A stretch of DNA of 64,000 nucleotides, from contig NW_022098066.1 of assembly GCF_002288925.2 (NCBI RefSeq), positions 83,034,783-83,098,782 of the forward strand, read 5' to 3'. A program made the translations under genes and the position numbers. The DNA comes from Delphinapterus leucas. Its lineage: Eukaryota > Chordata > Mammalia > Artiodactyla > Monodontidae. The notes beneath the pieces were generated by a model. The model ran no database searches. It had not been told where the DNA came from and saw only the letters and a list, made by a program, of their open reading frames with translations. Shown here in pieces: positions 22,690-34,800 of this stretch; the stretch's first letter is position 1, and the number at the start of each line of letters is the position of its first letter.

Positions 22690-23300
22690 TCTGGCAATCT
22701 TAATCTTTTAGTTCATTGAAATTTAATATAATTACTATTATAGCTGGGTATATGTCTACCACTTTATTACTTGGTTTGTATATTTACCATATGTTTTATG
22801 TTCCACTTTCCCCTCCTTCTTTGCTTTCTTTTTGATTAGACAAATATTTTATGTTATTACATTTTCTCCTCTTAACTTACCTTACCATTCTTTAAGAGTT
22901 TACCTTAGAAATATCAACATGCAACATTTTTTATTTAGTATATTTTTATACAAATGATTACTTTCACAATACTGCTAGAATTCCAACTAGGATTATTTTC
23001 ATTCTTTCATAAAAAGTAGTTTTAGAGCTTCACTGGTGGCGCAGTGGTTGAGAGTCCGCCTGCCGATGCAGGGGACGTGGGTTCGTGCCCTGGTCCGGGA
23101 AGATCCCACATGCCGCGGAGCGGCTAGTCCCGTGAGCCATGGCCACTGAACCTGTGCGTCCGGAACCTGTGCTCCGCAACGGGAGAGGCCACAGCAGTGA
23201 GAGGCCCGCGTACCACAAAAAAAAAAGTAGTTTTAGTATGTTTGTAATATCCTTTGCTGGTGAGTCTTCTCAGTTTTTGTTTGTCTAAAAACATAGTTAT
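22690..23300 (-). mobile_element. Old L1 (L1M) fragment, split by a SINE
   Basis: Reverse-strand old L1 text on both sides of the SINE at 23026-23221: TTTGATTAGACAAATATTTTATG...TTTACCTTAGAAATA on the left and GCTGGTGAGTCTTCTCAGTTTTTGTTTGTCTAAAAACATAGTTATTTCACC on the right. This gives relative age: the L1M is older than the SINE. Confidence 0.6.
23026..23221 (+). repeat. CHR-2-type SINE inside old L1
   Basis: Full copy (GCTTCACTGGTGGCGCAGTGGTTGAGAGTCCGCC ... poly A). Perfect 15-bp target-site duplication AAAAAGTAGTTTTAG at 23011-23025 and 23222-23236. Confidence 0.97.
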
Positions 23301-23314
23301 TTCACCGTCATTTT

Positions 23315-23605
23315 AAAATTCTTAACATTTTTTGATTTATTGAGGTATAATTAACTACACATATTTAAAGTGCACACTTGATCTGTGACGCATCACCACA
23401 CTCATGATAATGAATATAACCATCATCCCCCAGAGTTTCCTCCTTCTCTTTCGTAATCTCTCCCTCTTTCCTATCCCTACCATTGATACCTCCATCCCTA
23501 GATAATCACTGATCTGATTTCTGGATCATATGGTATATGTTCTTTTCTGTTGGCTTCTTTTGCTCAGCCTAATGTTTTAGAGATTTAACCATGTTATTAT
23601 GTTGT
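23315..23605 (-). mobile_element. L1 3' end relic
   Basis: TTTGATTTATTGAGGTATAATTAACTACACATATTTAAAGTG and CTGGATCATATGGTATATGTTC are reverse L1 3' sequence of an old subfamily. Confidence 0.6.
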
Positions 23606-24420
23606 GATGGTTTATTTTATGTGTCAACTTGACTTGCCCAAATAGGATGCTCAGATAGGTGGCAAAACATTATTTCTGTGTGTCTGTGAGGGTGTTTCTG
23701 GAAGAGATTAGCATTTGGTTTATTAAGCTCTATCTCTGTGCAGCTTTCTCCTCCTTGGTACTCTACCCCGTGCATTCTGCATTGTTGGTCTTTGCAGACT
23801 TACCAGGCTGGAAATTCTCAAGGTATTCAGCCTGGGCAATTAAAGGGCTCACTTCATTTGTTTCCTGTATTTCAGGGATTACTGTCCTTCACTGCTTGTT
23901 TTTGAATGTCTCAAAACCATTATTTAATATATTTTGTCTGGATCTTTGGTTGTTTTAGATGTGAGGATAAATCTAGTCCCTGTTATTCTATTTTGACCAG
24001 AAATAGAAGTCTCCTGGTAATTTTTGATTGGATGTCAAATATTGTGACTCTTTACATTGTTGAGTGCTGGATATTTTTGTACTCCTATAGGTATTCTTGA
24101 GTTTTGTCTTGGCATGCAATTATTTGGGAACCATTTGACCTTTCAAGAATTTTTAGTATAGTTCTTTTGTGTCCCATCCCGCATTAGTCCGATACTTGAC
24201 AATGTCTTGGGACCATGTGCTTCAATCAAACCCCTTTTCTCTAGTTAGTCTTTACTACCTCAGAACCAGGAGACTTTGGGACATTTCACTCTGCTTTTTA
24301 TAAGCTCTCATGCTAGCTCTTAAGCCTTCCATGCAGTCCAGACTTCAGTAAGTGTCCTTTAGGGAAAACTAGCTGTGCATCTGATGCCCTTCAAGTTTTC
24401 AACTCATCCCTCTATCACCA
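23605..24420. repeat. Old interspersed repeat sequence, partly L1M
   Basis: 23605-23840 (GGTTTATTTTATGTGTCAACTTGACTTGCCC, GGTGTTTCTGGAAGAGATTAGCATTTG) is a common mammalian repeat whose family I cannot name with certainty. 23840-24400 (GTGAGGATAAATCTAGTCCCTGTTATTCTATTTTGACCAG, AGTGCTGGATATTTTTGTACTCC) resembles old L1. Confidence 0.5.
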
Positions 24421-26215
24421 CATACCCACTAAGAGCTTTGTTGGTTTCACTTTACCCCCATCAGATACCCTCTGCCTGGGCAAAGCTCAGTCCTCAGCCC
24501 ATGCCCAGAATCAGCAAATAGCTACAGGGAATAAGATGGCTAGTGATCTCAGTTCACCTTGGGCAGTTCTGCCTTCCCTCCTGAACATTAGATCATTTAG
24601 TCCTGGCTGCAGCCACAGTTCTTTGTTACATCTAAAAATAAGATGCCACTCTCAGAATCCATTCTGTGCTCAGACTGGCTCTTGATCAGGTAGATCCCTG
24701 GATTGTCAAATTCCTTTACTCTCCTCAGATATCCTAACTCTAGGTCATTCTCCCAGACAACCTACAGGAACCAGCTCTGCTAATTGGGGGAGAAAAAGAA
24801 ACACCATCTTCAGGTTGCCACAAATGTTTCCATTTGTGGATACAACAAAAGACCCCAAACATTCAAAATATCTCCAGTCTGTCCCCTGACCCTCAGAAAT
24901 ATTTTCTGAGATCCTGTTGAATGTAACACCCATTCCACTACCCAATCCCAAAATGTAACTTGTAACTGTGACCCAGACTATTGTAATCGATGACAAAGAT
25001 CCCTGAAAACAAGAACTAAGTCAGGTCTGTCGTCATACTTTTGAGGATCAGTTGGCCTGGAGTTAAGACTTTTACCCCTAAGATCCAGGTATACAGGTCT
25101 GCAGTAATCTCTGTGGCTCTTTCAGGTGTTTAGACTTCTCACCTGATGTTCTGATCCTAAACTATCACTAGCGGGAGGGCTTTGGAAGTTGTAGTGAAGG
25201 GAAATTAGTTTTGGAGTAGTTGAGAATTTGGTGAAAAACTACTTCGGGTTTTAAAATATCATATAGCATATGGCCTTCTGACAAAGAACCTTGCCCTCCT
25301 CCCTAGAAAGTCAATGAAGAGAATACTCTCAAGACAGGAGTCTCCTTCAGCATATGACTGAGTGCCTGAAGAATTCTTACTGGTAAAAGAGCACAGAGAA
25401 GTTCATCTGTAAGTACCCTGGAGCCAGGGAACGGGTTAGGGAAAGGGAGGTGGTACTCCAGATCTGCATATGTGCTGCTGGATGAATAGGGACCAAATAG
25501 GGCAGCGGAGAGACTCACAACGTCTCCCAACCACCTGTGTCATGGGTAATTGTCGATGCAGGGGAGGAGTTTGTAAGGGATACAACAAAAGACCCCAGAT
25601 CAACCGGGCCAGAAGGAAGCACTTTGGGAAGCATATGTCAGTGCAAGTGTGGGTCTTGACAGAATTCTGGTGCCATTTTATTGTTTCAGTGACCAGGGTA
25701 CATGATGTTCAGGAGACCATTCTGTTAGTGCCTGAGTCCACGTTACACCTACCACTGTCTACCTCTGGTCTGCAGGCAGTCTTTTGACCTGCTGTTGAGC
25801 TTTGAGGCTAACTGTTTTGGTCCATTTCTACTATCACATGTCTTCATTACCTGTCCTTCTACTTTACATCTCCACTTCTCTCTTCAACTCCCTCTATTCT
25901 TCTCACCCTCTAGTCACTCCCACAGTACCATTCCCTTCTCTCCCTTGAGGAAATTTAACTCAGTTGAATCTTTACAGCAGCAAATACAGGGTAGCCCTGT
26001 TGTGTTATCTGACGAAAAGTCCAGAGACCAGCTATGTAAAAACCCCATGAAATAAAGGGATGGAAAATAAAAAGGATACTATAATCATGGCCCTGAACAA
26101 AGACATCTGAGGGAAGTGATTGCTGTCAGAATGAAGTATATAACCTGCTTTCAAGTACATATCTGACAGAGAAAGAAGGAGTAGGGAAGTTCCAGGATAA
26201 TGGATATATATATCT
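24420..26215. other. Intergenic, nothing recognised
   Basis: Several open stretches of 75-105 codons on both strands have no known domain, splice structure or promoter context. No gene is supported. Confidence 0.4.
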
Positions 26216-26220
26216 CTGGA

Positions 26221-26390
26221 TATATGTTAGAATCACCTGGGGAGCTTAAAAAAATATAGATACCTGGATCCCATAGCAGAGATTTTCATTTAATTGGGGT
26301 GGAGGTAGTAGAGTGGGCATCAGTATTTTTATAGAATCTGTATAGGTAGTATTAATGTCAGCCAGGGTTGAAAATCATTAGACTAGGATC
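26221..26390. repeat. MER5A-like DNA transposon relic
   Basis: GTTAGAATCACCTGGGGAGCTTAAAAA...ACCTGGATCCCATAGCAGAGATTTTCATTTAATTGGGGTGG...GTTGAAAATCATTAGA matches the hAT-Charlie MER5A layout. Confidence 0.7.
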
Positions 26391-26689
26391 TCAGCTAATC
26401 CAGCACAGGATTATGGCTAAGTGTGCAGTTTACAGAAAGTGCTAAAAATCAAATCAGAGTTTGCATTCCTCTAGTTAATGTTGGCATAGCCTGGAACAAA
26501 AAGAAGAGGAAAGGTGGCAGATGGAGGGATGACACCATGTGTCCCTTATACCTATTACTTTTCTCTTTATTCAAAAGTATCTGTGTGGCAATTTACATTC
26601 TTTAGATCCTGAGGCTAACTGAGTGGATAGGTCTTGATAATATAATCAGTAATCAATGACGAACTCAAATATTATTGCTGTATAATACT

Positions 26690-26695
26690 TTTATT
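26690..26695 (-). promoter_or_regulatory. PRKAB2: Poly(A) signal AATAAA, probable distal PRKAB2 site
   Basis: Plus-strand TTTATT is AATAAA on the gene strand. It is the last AATAAA of the UTR-like block, about 5.1 kb after the stop; cleavage is expected around 26665-26680. Confidence 0.55.
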
Positions 26696-27335
26696 CAACA
26701 GTTTTACGGGAAAAAAAACCCCTCACATTTCTGTATGTGTTATATCACATAATTTTCAGACATGTCAGAGTCCAGTGAAAAATTACATTTGGAGAAAAGC
26801 TTTAAAATTCATTCTTGTATGCCACTCCTTTGTGAAATACCGAAAAGCAGCTCTGTATCGCAGCACTAAAGGTTACAAAAAGCACCATTTAAAGGAGGAC
26901 TCACATGTTTAATTCCCTTTATAGTCTTATTCCCCCTTTGTAACAGAGCTGTACTCACTCATAATGCTTCAGTGTAGTAACAACCAACATTCTCCAATTT
27001 ACCGAAATTTAAACAAGTTTCACATATGGGGCCCAGTGTGGAGATTAGGACTAATCAACATTAGTGGGCTTTGGCTGTTCTAAAACCACAACCTGGGTAG
27101 GTGTTCTGTAGATGGGAATAGAAAAGAAATAGGATGATGAACACATAATGTAATACTTATAGTAGGTACCTCCTCGACCATTTTAACCTGACTATAAAAT
27201 CCACATAGCATTTAGTTTTTCATACCAATCTTACTGCAAAAGCACTGTGCTACACAAAATTCGACTCCAGCTAATGTTGGAACTAAAACAAAATTTAATT
27301 TTTAACAAAACGTATTCATTCAAAGCACAACTGAG

Positions 27336-27547
27336 GGGCTTCCCTGGTGGCGCAGTGGTTGAGAGTCTGCCTGCTGATGCAGGGGACACGGGTTTGTGCC
27401 CCGGTCCGGGAAGATCCCACGTGCCATGGAGCGGCTGGGCCCGTGAGCCATGGCCGCTGAGCCTGCGCATCTGGAGCCTGTGCTCCGCATTGGGAGAGGC
27501 CACAGCAGTGAGAGGCCCATGTACCGCAAAAAAAAAAAAAGAAAGTA
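27336..27547 (+). repeat. CHR-2-type SINE in PRKAB2 3'UTR (antisense)
   Basis: Full element from GGGCTTCCCTGGTGGCGCAG to a poly(A) tail. Perfect 14-bp target-site duplication AAAGCACAACTGAG at 27322-27335 and 27548-27561. Its T-rich tail is on the PRKAB2 transcript side. Confidence 0.97.
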
Positions 27548-28869
27548 AAAGCACAACTGAGTAAAGCAAATCAAGACAAAGCCCAAATTTGAATCCTAGA
27601 GGGATTCCACTGCGAAGAATTGGATTTCGTAAGTAACAGACTCTTGGAATTCTTTCCTTTTCTGTTTTCTTATAATTTTTAAAGATTTGGCCTTTTTACT
27701 CCAAAAGTTTCAGTTCATTTCAGAAATCACAGCCCTTCAACCTCCAGTTGTGACTGGTGCTTAAGGAGAGACAAATGCCTAGATCCAGAGTTTTAAAAGA
27801 CCCTAACTCCTATCCCTCCCAGGTCCTCCATCCCATGGGTAACTAGAGTCAGCAGTTCCTAGAAGACAGCAACAACTTGGCTTTAAGGAGGAGTCACAAT
27901 AATGCAGGAACCAACTGTGTATCTGCTCTTAAGCCTAGGCCCCAAATCACTAGAACGTGAGGATTTAGAAATCTCTGAGAATAGAATGTATTTCAAACAT
28001 ACGCAAACATAGACTACTGCATATCATTTTTAGTTGAGGTCAAAAATTTAAAAGCTCTACTTCCCCAATTAAAAGCAGGGGATTCTATATCATTAATGTG
28101 TCTCCTTCATTTATACCCAGATAAATGTAAGACCGGTCTAGAGGTAACACTTCTTTCTGAATTTACCTTCATTTTAGCAGCATATGTGGAGTACCAACAC
28201 TTTTCAAAGATTTTATCTCAGATCCATTAGGTCTACGAGACTAGAAATAATTGGGGTGAAGTGAGTGGGCCTGGGTTTGTAGGATCCTGTCAGAAACCTC
28301 TCTTGGATTCTTCTTTTACAGAGCTTCTTTACCATATATAAGCACTGTTTTAAAAAAAAGCCAACACTGTTGAGGCCAGGTATGACCTTCAGGGGTTTTG
28401 CCTACAGTGATTAAATCTCATTCAACTTTAAGCTTAAAACAAGCTAATAACCATACCACAGAAGTTCTCCTTACCAGCAAGATGACTAATATTTGTTTTA
28501 GGTAATGTTTGACTTTAGACCCTGGTAAAGTCTGCCTGACACATGAAGTTAAAGCACAACATAGGAGAAAGTGTAGAAAATAGAAACAAGAAAAAGATTT
28601 TTTATACTGTAAATTCTGTACAATGAGATCCAAAGACACCAGTATATGTTTGATTTAATTTAAAAAAGGATACTTTTAGTTCCGAGTTACTTAAGCCTTA
28701 ACTTTCCTAGTACCACTCCTCAGCTCAGTTACTCTTTCTTTTTCCCATAACTCCTAAACCATGATATAGTTCAAGAGTCAGCCCTCCCTAAGAATTACAT
28801 TCTTACTCTTTGACTGTGAAACTCTTATAGGCAAAACACATTTTAAAAACCCTAAAAAAATCTTTTTCC

Positions 28870-28875
28870 TTTATT
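28870..28875 (-). promoter_or_regulatory. PRKAB2: Possible proximal PRKAB2 poly(A) signal
   Basis: AATAAA on the minus strand inside the 3'UTR, about 2.9 kb after the stop. Use is unknown. Confidence 0.35.
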
Positions 28876-30356
28876 CGTTTTCAAAATCTGTCAAATTCTT
28901 CTGCAGAAAATAAACTATCCCTTTAACCAATATAAAAGAATGAGTGAACTGTACTCTTGGGTACCTTCCTCCCTCCCTCGCAACCTTCTAGAACAGTTTC
29001 TAGGGGACAGACTGAGAGTATGATAGGAATTCTCAAGGCCGTGGTATGTTAGTCAGCAGTACAGAGAAGGGACAGGGCTGAATGAGTCATCATCCAATTC
29101 CTCTTACTGATCCCTTTCCATACCAGCTGGTAGGCTCCAGTTTCACATCTGGCTGAAAGATTACCTCAGAATTTTGAAAACTGACACTTTCTACACATTT
29201 CCAGATTAGAAGGATCTGAAGGTCACCAGCACCAAAACCTACTGTCACTGGAGACAGACCCATTTCACAGAAGCCTCTGGCCTGAGAGAAACTGAAGGAA
29301 TCTCTTTTCCTGCCACACTCTAATTATCCGTGCAGAATAGAGATTTTAATACAGGAACACAGAGACAATTACACGTCAATACTGCTGACAAGACATACGA
29401 GTACAACAAAATCCTCTAGGTGACAACCAAGATTTTAAATCCTCCTAAGTGGCCCACTTGTTTAATGGGTAATGGAAAAAACAAAATTCTAGTATAACTG
29501 AAGACAATGCAGATCCTGAGAGTTGGCAGTAACAGAATTTGGCCTGGATTTTTAAAATGGCACACCATTCTAAAAGTGATTGGAACCATAAAACGTTCTC
29601 CACAAAAGCCTTTTGAGGCGGATGGTGGCCCTGAGTGGCTAAAGCAGTATTTACTCTCAGCAATTAACCACCAAAGCACTTAGCAATTTACATTCCCAGC
29701 AAGACAACAATCCCATACCCTACTGCCTCACACACAGGATCTAAGAGTTCTACATACTGGAAGACAACTGTATCATCAGCTTTACGTGGGAAAGACAGGA
29801 GGTAGCTAATTTACCTGTGGGTGCCCTTTCAGTGGGGCTGGGCTCATCTTAGCAGTCAAGGAGCCTCTCCAGCAACAAGTTTAGCCTCCTTCAGTATTGA
29901 ACGTTTGGCTTGCATTTATCTGTAATGGAAGAGCCACAGAAACTTGGGGAAAAATATCTTATCTCTGAATCTCAAGAGTGGAGTGAATAGATACTTTTTA
30001 CTCCACAAATGGAAATCACTGACCCCACTTCATCAACAAACACTTTCTGGAAGATAAAGAACAAGATAACTCTGTTAGCATTTAGTGCATGAAAGGGATA
30101 CTTTTCATGGCTGGGAACACCAAGGGTAATTTCTTGCCTCTTGAATCCTTAAGTTGAGGGACACTTTTAGGTGCATAAAATGAGCCTGAATGGGTCTGTA
30201 TCTAGAGCAATGTTTACTGTAATGATGTACACAGAGTCAGCCTTATTAATCTAAGACTGTAGGGGACCAGACTAGAGAAGAAAATATTGGGAGCAATTTA
30301 TCATAAGCCTGAAGTTCTCCAAATGCAGTCTCTTAAGACCAATGAAAAGGCATTTT

Positions 30357-30555
30357 TTTTTTTGCGGTACGCGGGCCTCTCACTGCTGTGGCCTCTCCCG
30401 TTGCGGAGCACAGGCTCCGGACACGCAGGCTCAGCGGCCATGGCTCACGGGCCCAGCCGCTCCGCGGCATGTGGGATCTTCCCAGACCAGGGCACGAACC
30501 CGTGTCCCCTGAATCGGCAGGCAGACTCTCAACCGCTGCGCCACCAGGGAAGCCC
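30357..30555 (-). repeat. CHR-2-type SINE in PRKAB2 3'UTR (sense)
   Basis: Reverse copy from a T run to GCCACCAGGGAAGCCC. Target-site duplication GAAAAGGCATTTT (30344-30356) and GAAAAGCCATTTT (30556-30568), one mismatch. Confidence 0.97.
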
Positions 30556-30923
30556 GAAAAGCCATTTTCTGATAAAAGAAAAATGTAGGCACATAAAAAT
30601 CTTCCAAGGATGAAAGACATGAAAGTTTTCCCTGGCTTCACTCCCACCTTCAAAGCTATCTGCTCTGTGAAAGAAAACATGGAAGCAGGGCCAAACCAGG
30701 TGGGAAAAAGTATGGGAATGTGCCAATACAGCCTAAACTGTGGCACCAAACCAAAACAAAAAAGTAGACTTGCATTCTGCCTTTCATATAAGGCTGAGAC
30801 ATATTTTCTTCAGTAGAAGTTAAAATAAGTGGTGACAAAGTGTCATGGGCCTGTGCTGAGCTTAAAAAGGAGACTTTCTGGCCACCCTAGTCTGTAAGGT
30901 GGGTCAGGTCTCACACAGCCTTT

Positions 30924-31133
30924 TGTTTGTTTGTTTGTTTGTGGTTATGCGGGCCTCTCACTATTGTGGCCTCTCCCGTTGTGGAGCACAGGCTCCGGAC
31001 GCGCAGGCTAAGCAGCCATGGCTCATGGGCCCAGCCGCTCCGTGGCATGTGGGATCTTCCCGGACCAGGGCACGAACCCATGTCCCCTGCATCGGCTGGC
31101 GGACTCTCAGCCACTGCGCCACCAGGGAAGCCC
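30924..31133 (-). repeat. CHR-2-type SINE in PRKAB2 3'UTR (sense)
   Basis: Reverse copy; the tail has become (TTTG)n at 30924-30940. Perfect 13-bp target-site duplication TCACACAGCCTTT at 30911-30923 and 31134-31146. Confidence 0.97.
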
Positions 31134-31575
31134 TCACACAGCCTTTGAAAGGGGTCACTTACCCACTGAGTTTTGTGTTAGGCAAGAGTCAGATATAGGA
31201 TCTGAAGGAGGTTAACAAAGCAAGAATGTGAAATGAGAGGAAAAAGGGTTCTTGTGGGGTACCTGGTATCATAAAAAAAACACAGATTGTGCACATACTC
31301 TGGGAATACAGAGAACCCATGCAAGAAAAGCTGCTCCTGCAAGGAGGCAGCTGTAAGTAGGGCAGCACTCTGGCACAAGTCCATCCCTTGGAGAGCCAAG
31401 GTAGCAGTGATAGAATCTCCACCCAACAAGGATCCTGAGAGTTTGCTCTTCATTCACTTTAGGAAAAAAGCTTCCTGTAATGGTTCTTCCTGCAGCTCTC
31501 CCCAACAGATCTTGGTGAGTTCCCACAGGCAGAGAGAATACATCTAGCTAGGAGGCTTCCATTAACTTTCCTCTC

Positions 31576-31601
<26 letters not shown>
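31576..31601. repeat. (TG)n microsatellite in PRKAB2 3'UTR
   Basis: Thirteen TG units about 210 bp after the stop codon. On the transcript it reads as (CA)n. Confidence 0.95.
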
Positions 31602-31606
<5 letters not shown>

Positions 31607-31810
31607 ATTTTTTCTTAAAATAAATTCCATGAACTCCTAAAGCTCTCATTTGCAATCAAATGCAAAAGCAGAGCATCCTACTCAGAGGCTCTGAAACACA
31701 CATATTAGCCTCAAAGCAAATCAGCCTTCCAGGCCCAGGTAAGACTGGTCTAGTCCAGAAAGGCAAGGGAGATGCTTCTCCTGAATCCTGGGAGGCAGGA
31801 AGGAATCCCT

Positions 31811-31888
31811 TCAGATGGGCTTGTACAGCAGAGTAGTGACATACTTCTTCTTGTAGCGATGCGTTGCGCTAAGGACCATCACACTGTC
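31811..31888 (-). CDS. PRKAB2: PRKAB2 coding exon 7 (last; residues 248-272, stop)
   Basis: Preceded by a TTGCAG acceptor (CTGCAA at 31889-31894), phase 0. Encodes DSVMVLSATHRYKKKYV to LLYKPI and TGA (TCA at 31811-31813). This strand lies between alpha and gamma subunits in AMPK. Confidence 0.98.
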   Translation of the reverse strand, partial: DSVMVLSATHRYKKKYVTTLLYKPI

Positions 31889-34800
31889 CTGCAAGGGAAA
31901 TAAACATATGTAATTAATTCACTAGTTCAGGACGTAGGCAGCTGTTCCCAGCTATTAATCCTTCACAACCGCTCACTTTTAACAGAGTTAGTTTGATATT
32001 ATAAAAAAAAGGTTGGTTTTGGATTCAAATCAATTTAAGTTTTGATCCTGACTCCTACTGTTACTCTATTTGTGACCTTGAGTAATCTACTTAATGTCTC
32101 TAAGTTTTTTCTATCATTACAAAGGACAACACCTACCATTAATACGGCTCTGATGATTACATGAAAATAGCTGACAGAGAAAGTACGTGCTGAAAAAATA
32201 TTAGTATCCTACCTCACTTCCTTCCCCACCTCACATTCAAATATTGGGCTTAAAACTATGATGGAAAAAAAGGGCTTCCCTGGTGGCGCAGTGGTTGAGA
32301 GTCCGCCTGCCGATGCAGGGGACACGGGTTCGTGCCCTGGTCCGGGAAGATCCCACATGCCGTGGAGCCGCTGGGCCCGTGAGCCATGGCCGCTGAGCCT
32401 GCGCATCCGGAGCCTGGGCTCCACAATGGGAGAGGCCACAACAGTGAGGGGCCCGTGCACCGCAAAAAAAACAAAAAAAAAAAACAAAAAAAACAACTAT
32501 GATGGAAAAAAAGAAATATCCTGATATCTATCTCTAGAAGGAAGTCCTAAAAGCAATGAGAAAAAAGGGCAGTGATCCTTTTGAAAAACCATTTCCAAGC
32601 CCCATTTAATACCAGGGATGAACTTTAAAAAAAGTCATCTCTGATCAAGAGGGGACTCAGGAATCATCTTCTATCCTTGAACAAAGTGGACCCTAAAATC
32701 CTCCTTGGAAAGACACTCAATCCAATGGATCAATTCCAAACAGCTTAAACAATCTGAGAGAACCAGGGATAGGTCATGGCCAAGCTGAACCACAACAATC
32801 AAGACCTTGACCTGGGTCAGAACCAGTGTGAAGAGTAAGAGGTACCATTTCCCAAGCAGTGTTACAGACCCTGGGTGTACCATAGAAAGAGATGGCAGAC
32901 CTGTGGACATCACCTGATAGCCAAAGAGCAGATACAGGAGGCAAAATTCAGTTAGATCACAAAGAACCCAAGCAAATCCAATTAAGAAACCAGTGCCTCT
33001 TCCTATTTTCCTCTATATTGTATCATCTACAATGAATACTTCTCAGATTGACATTCTGTGACCATAGTATGCAGATCACAGCCTAAAAATGATAGAAGCA
33101 AGGCAGGTAAAAAATTCAACTCCAGAAAGAGTTTGGTGGAAATGAGAAGTGGGTGAGAGAAAGATCTACTTGGAAGAACCAGCACAATGGTCTCTAGGAA
33201 AGGACATGGAATAAGGATGGGAGGACTGGACCTCAGTCCTCTCTCTTGTACTTATTGGCAATATGACCTTCTATGAGCCTTAGTTTCCTTATCTATAAAA
33301 CAGGGTTAAAAAATAATACTTAGCCCACAAGGTTATTATAAAAATTAAATTCAATAATACACATTTAGTAAATACCAGGTAATCTGTTAAAGACAGCTGT
33401 ATCAGTGACTTCCCTAATCTGGCTGCACATCTAAGAAATATAAGCAGCTTAAAAATATTACTGAGGCCCATCCTAGATGCACTTATTCAGAATCCCTGGG
33501 GATGGAGCCTCTGAATCTATATTTTCCCAAACTTCCCCCAAGTGATTCTGATGATGTTCAGCTTAGTTTGGTAACTACAGAACTATATAAAATATTATTC
33601 CAATAGCCAGACCACAAAGACATGACAAGACTGAACAGATATTTTCAATCCAGAATCTAAAGCAGCAGAGAAACCAAGAAGCATTCTAAGAGCTGGAACT
33701 GGGATGTGGGGGGACAGGGCAAGTCTGGTCACATTTCTCCTCTAAGTAGTAGATAGGAAAGATGCAAGCACTTGAGTATATATGACTCAGGCAGGTGAAA
33801 GCAGCTCATGTCCACCTCTAAAAAAGTGGAAGCCTTAATATCACATTCAAGCATTCTTTGAACTGGAAGGTAAACTTGCTTTTTCTGTAAATGAAATCCT
33901 AGTACTATGAACTCAAACTTAATTAAGTAGGTGGTGCAAAGGTTATAGCTACCCAGAAAGAAACCAGGAAGCAAAAAAGTCCATTCAATCACAGCGCAAT
34001 TCAGCTAGCCAGAACTCAGATATCGAGACTAAAATTTAAAACAAACAAACCCACTAGTTAAAGAAAGAAACTTCTTCTCCTATAAATTGACCATTACTGC
34101 CAGCTTCAGCTTCAGTGAAGTAGCAGAGCAAGTAGCCACTAGGGAACACGTGTTCAACTCTTCCCCTCCCATTTTGGGGAACTATGTGAAGAACCAGGCC
34201 CACCACTTACCTTAATGGACAATGCATAGAGATGGTTCAGCATAACATGATTGGGCTCGGGGAGCAAGGCTGGATCACACTAAGAGGGGTAAAGAAAAAC
34301 AAACCCAAAAAACACCACTAAATGCGGTTAAACGCACAATCCTAAACCAGTTTATTCTTCCTCAGAGATCTTTGGGACTGTTGAGAGACTCAAAACTAGA
34401 ATGTATTATTTCCTTTAAATAATGCACTCATCCTAGTATATATAAATAATACATTCTCATTACAGAAAATTAGGAAAATTCTGAGTCCAGGGCAGAAACC
34501 CTTAGCCTCACTACCTATTCATCCTCTTTAACAGACCTTGCCCACAACACATATAGAAGATTTGTGTAAGAGGCAAAAATAATCTTAGTGGGAATCAAGT
34601 GAATTGACTAGAAATGTAAATTATATGCAAAATATACTTCTTTTGGATATCCCCAAATGATAAATACTCCTTATCTTATGTTGGAATAGAAGTCTTAGAA
34701 ACTGGTTCTAGCAATCCATAGCTCTGAGCCTGATATATTAGGACCAGAAGACAACTATGAATTTAGGTAACAGTATTTGGAAAAGTCGCAACTCAGCCCT

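Larger units (their letters stand above)
26665..31810 (-). other. PRKAB2: PRKAB2 3' untranslated region (about 5.1 kb)
   Basis: Sequence downstream of the PRKAB2 stop. It runs without another recognisable gene to an AATAAA at 26690-26695. A second AATAAA at 28870-28875 could give a shorter form of about 2.9 kb. A long 3'UTR fits my recollection of the human gene. Three CHR-2 SINEs have landed inside it (27336-27547 opposite to the gene; 30357-30555 and 30924-31133 in the sense direction). The exact cleavage site is inferred. Confidence 0.65.
31889..34210 (-). other. PRKAB2: PRKAB2 intron with SINE and MIR relics
   Basis: Intron between coding exons 6 and 7 (donor GTAAG, complement at 34206-34210). 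It holds a young SINE at 32273-32494, MIR relics at about 32020-32180 and 33215-33345, and a MER5A-like relic at about 33440-33590. Confidence 0.9.

Noticed and set aside
30287..32524. Many frames with near-identical text such as MAHGPSRSAACGIFPD
   Set aside because: They are translations of the CHR SINE in different frames and recur at every SINE copy.
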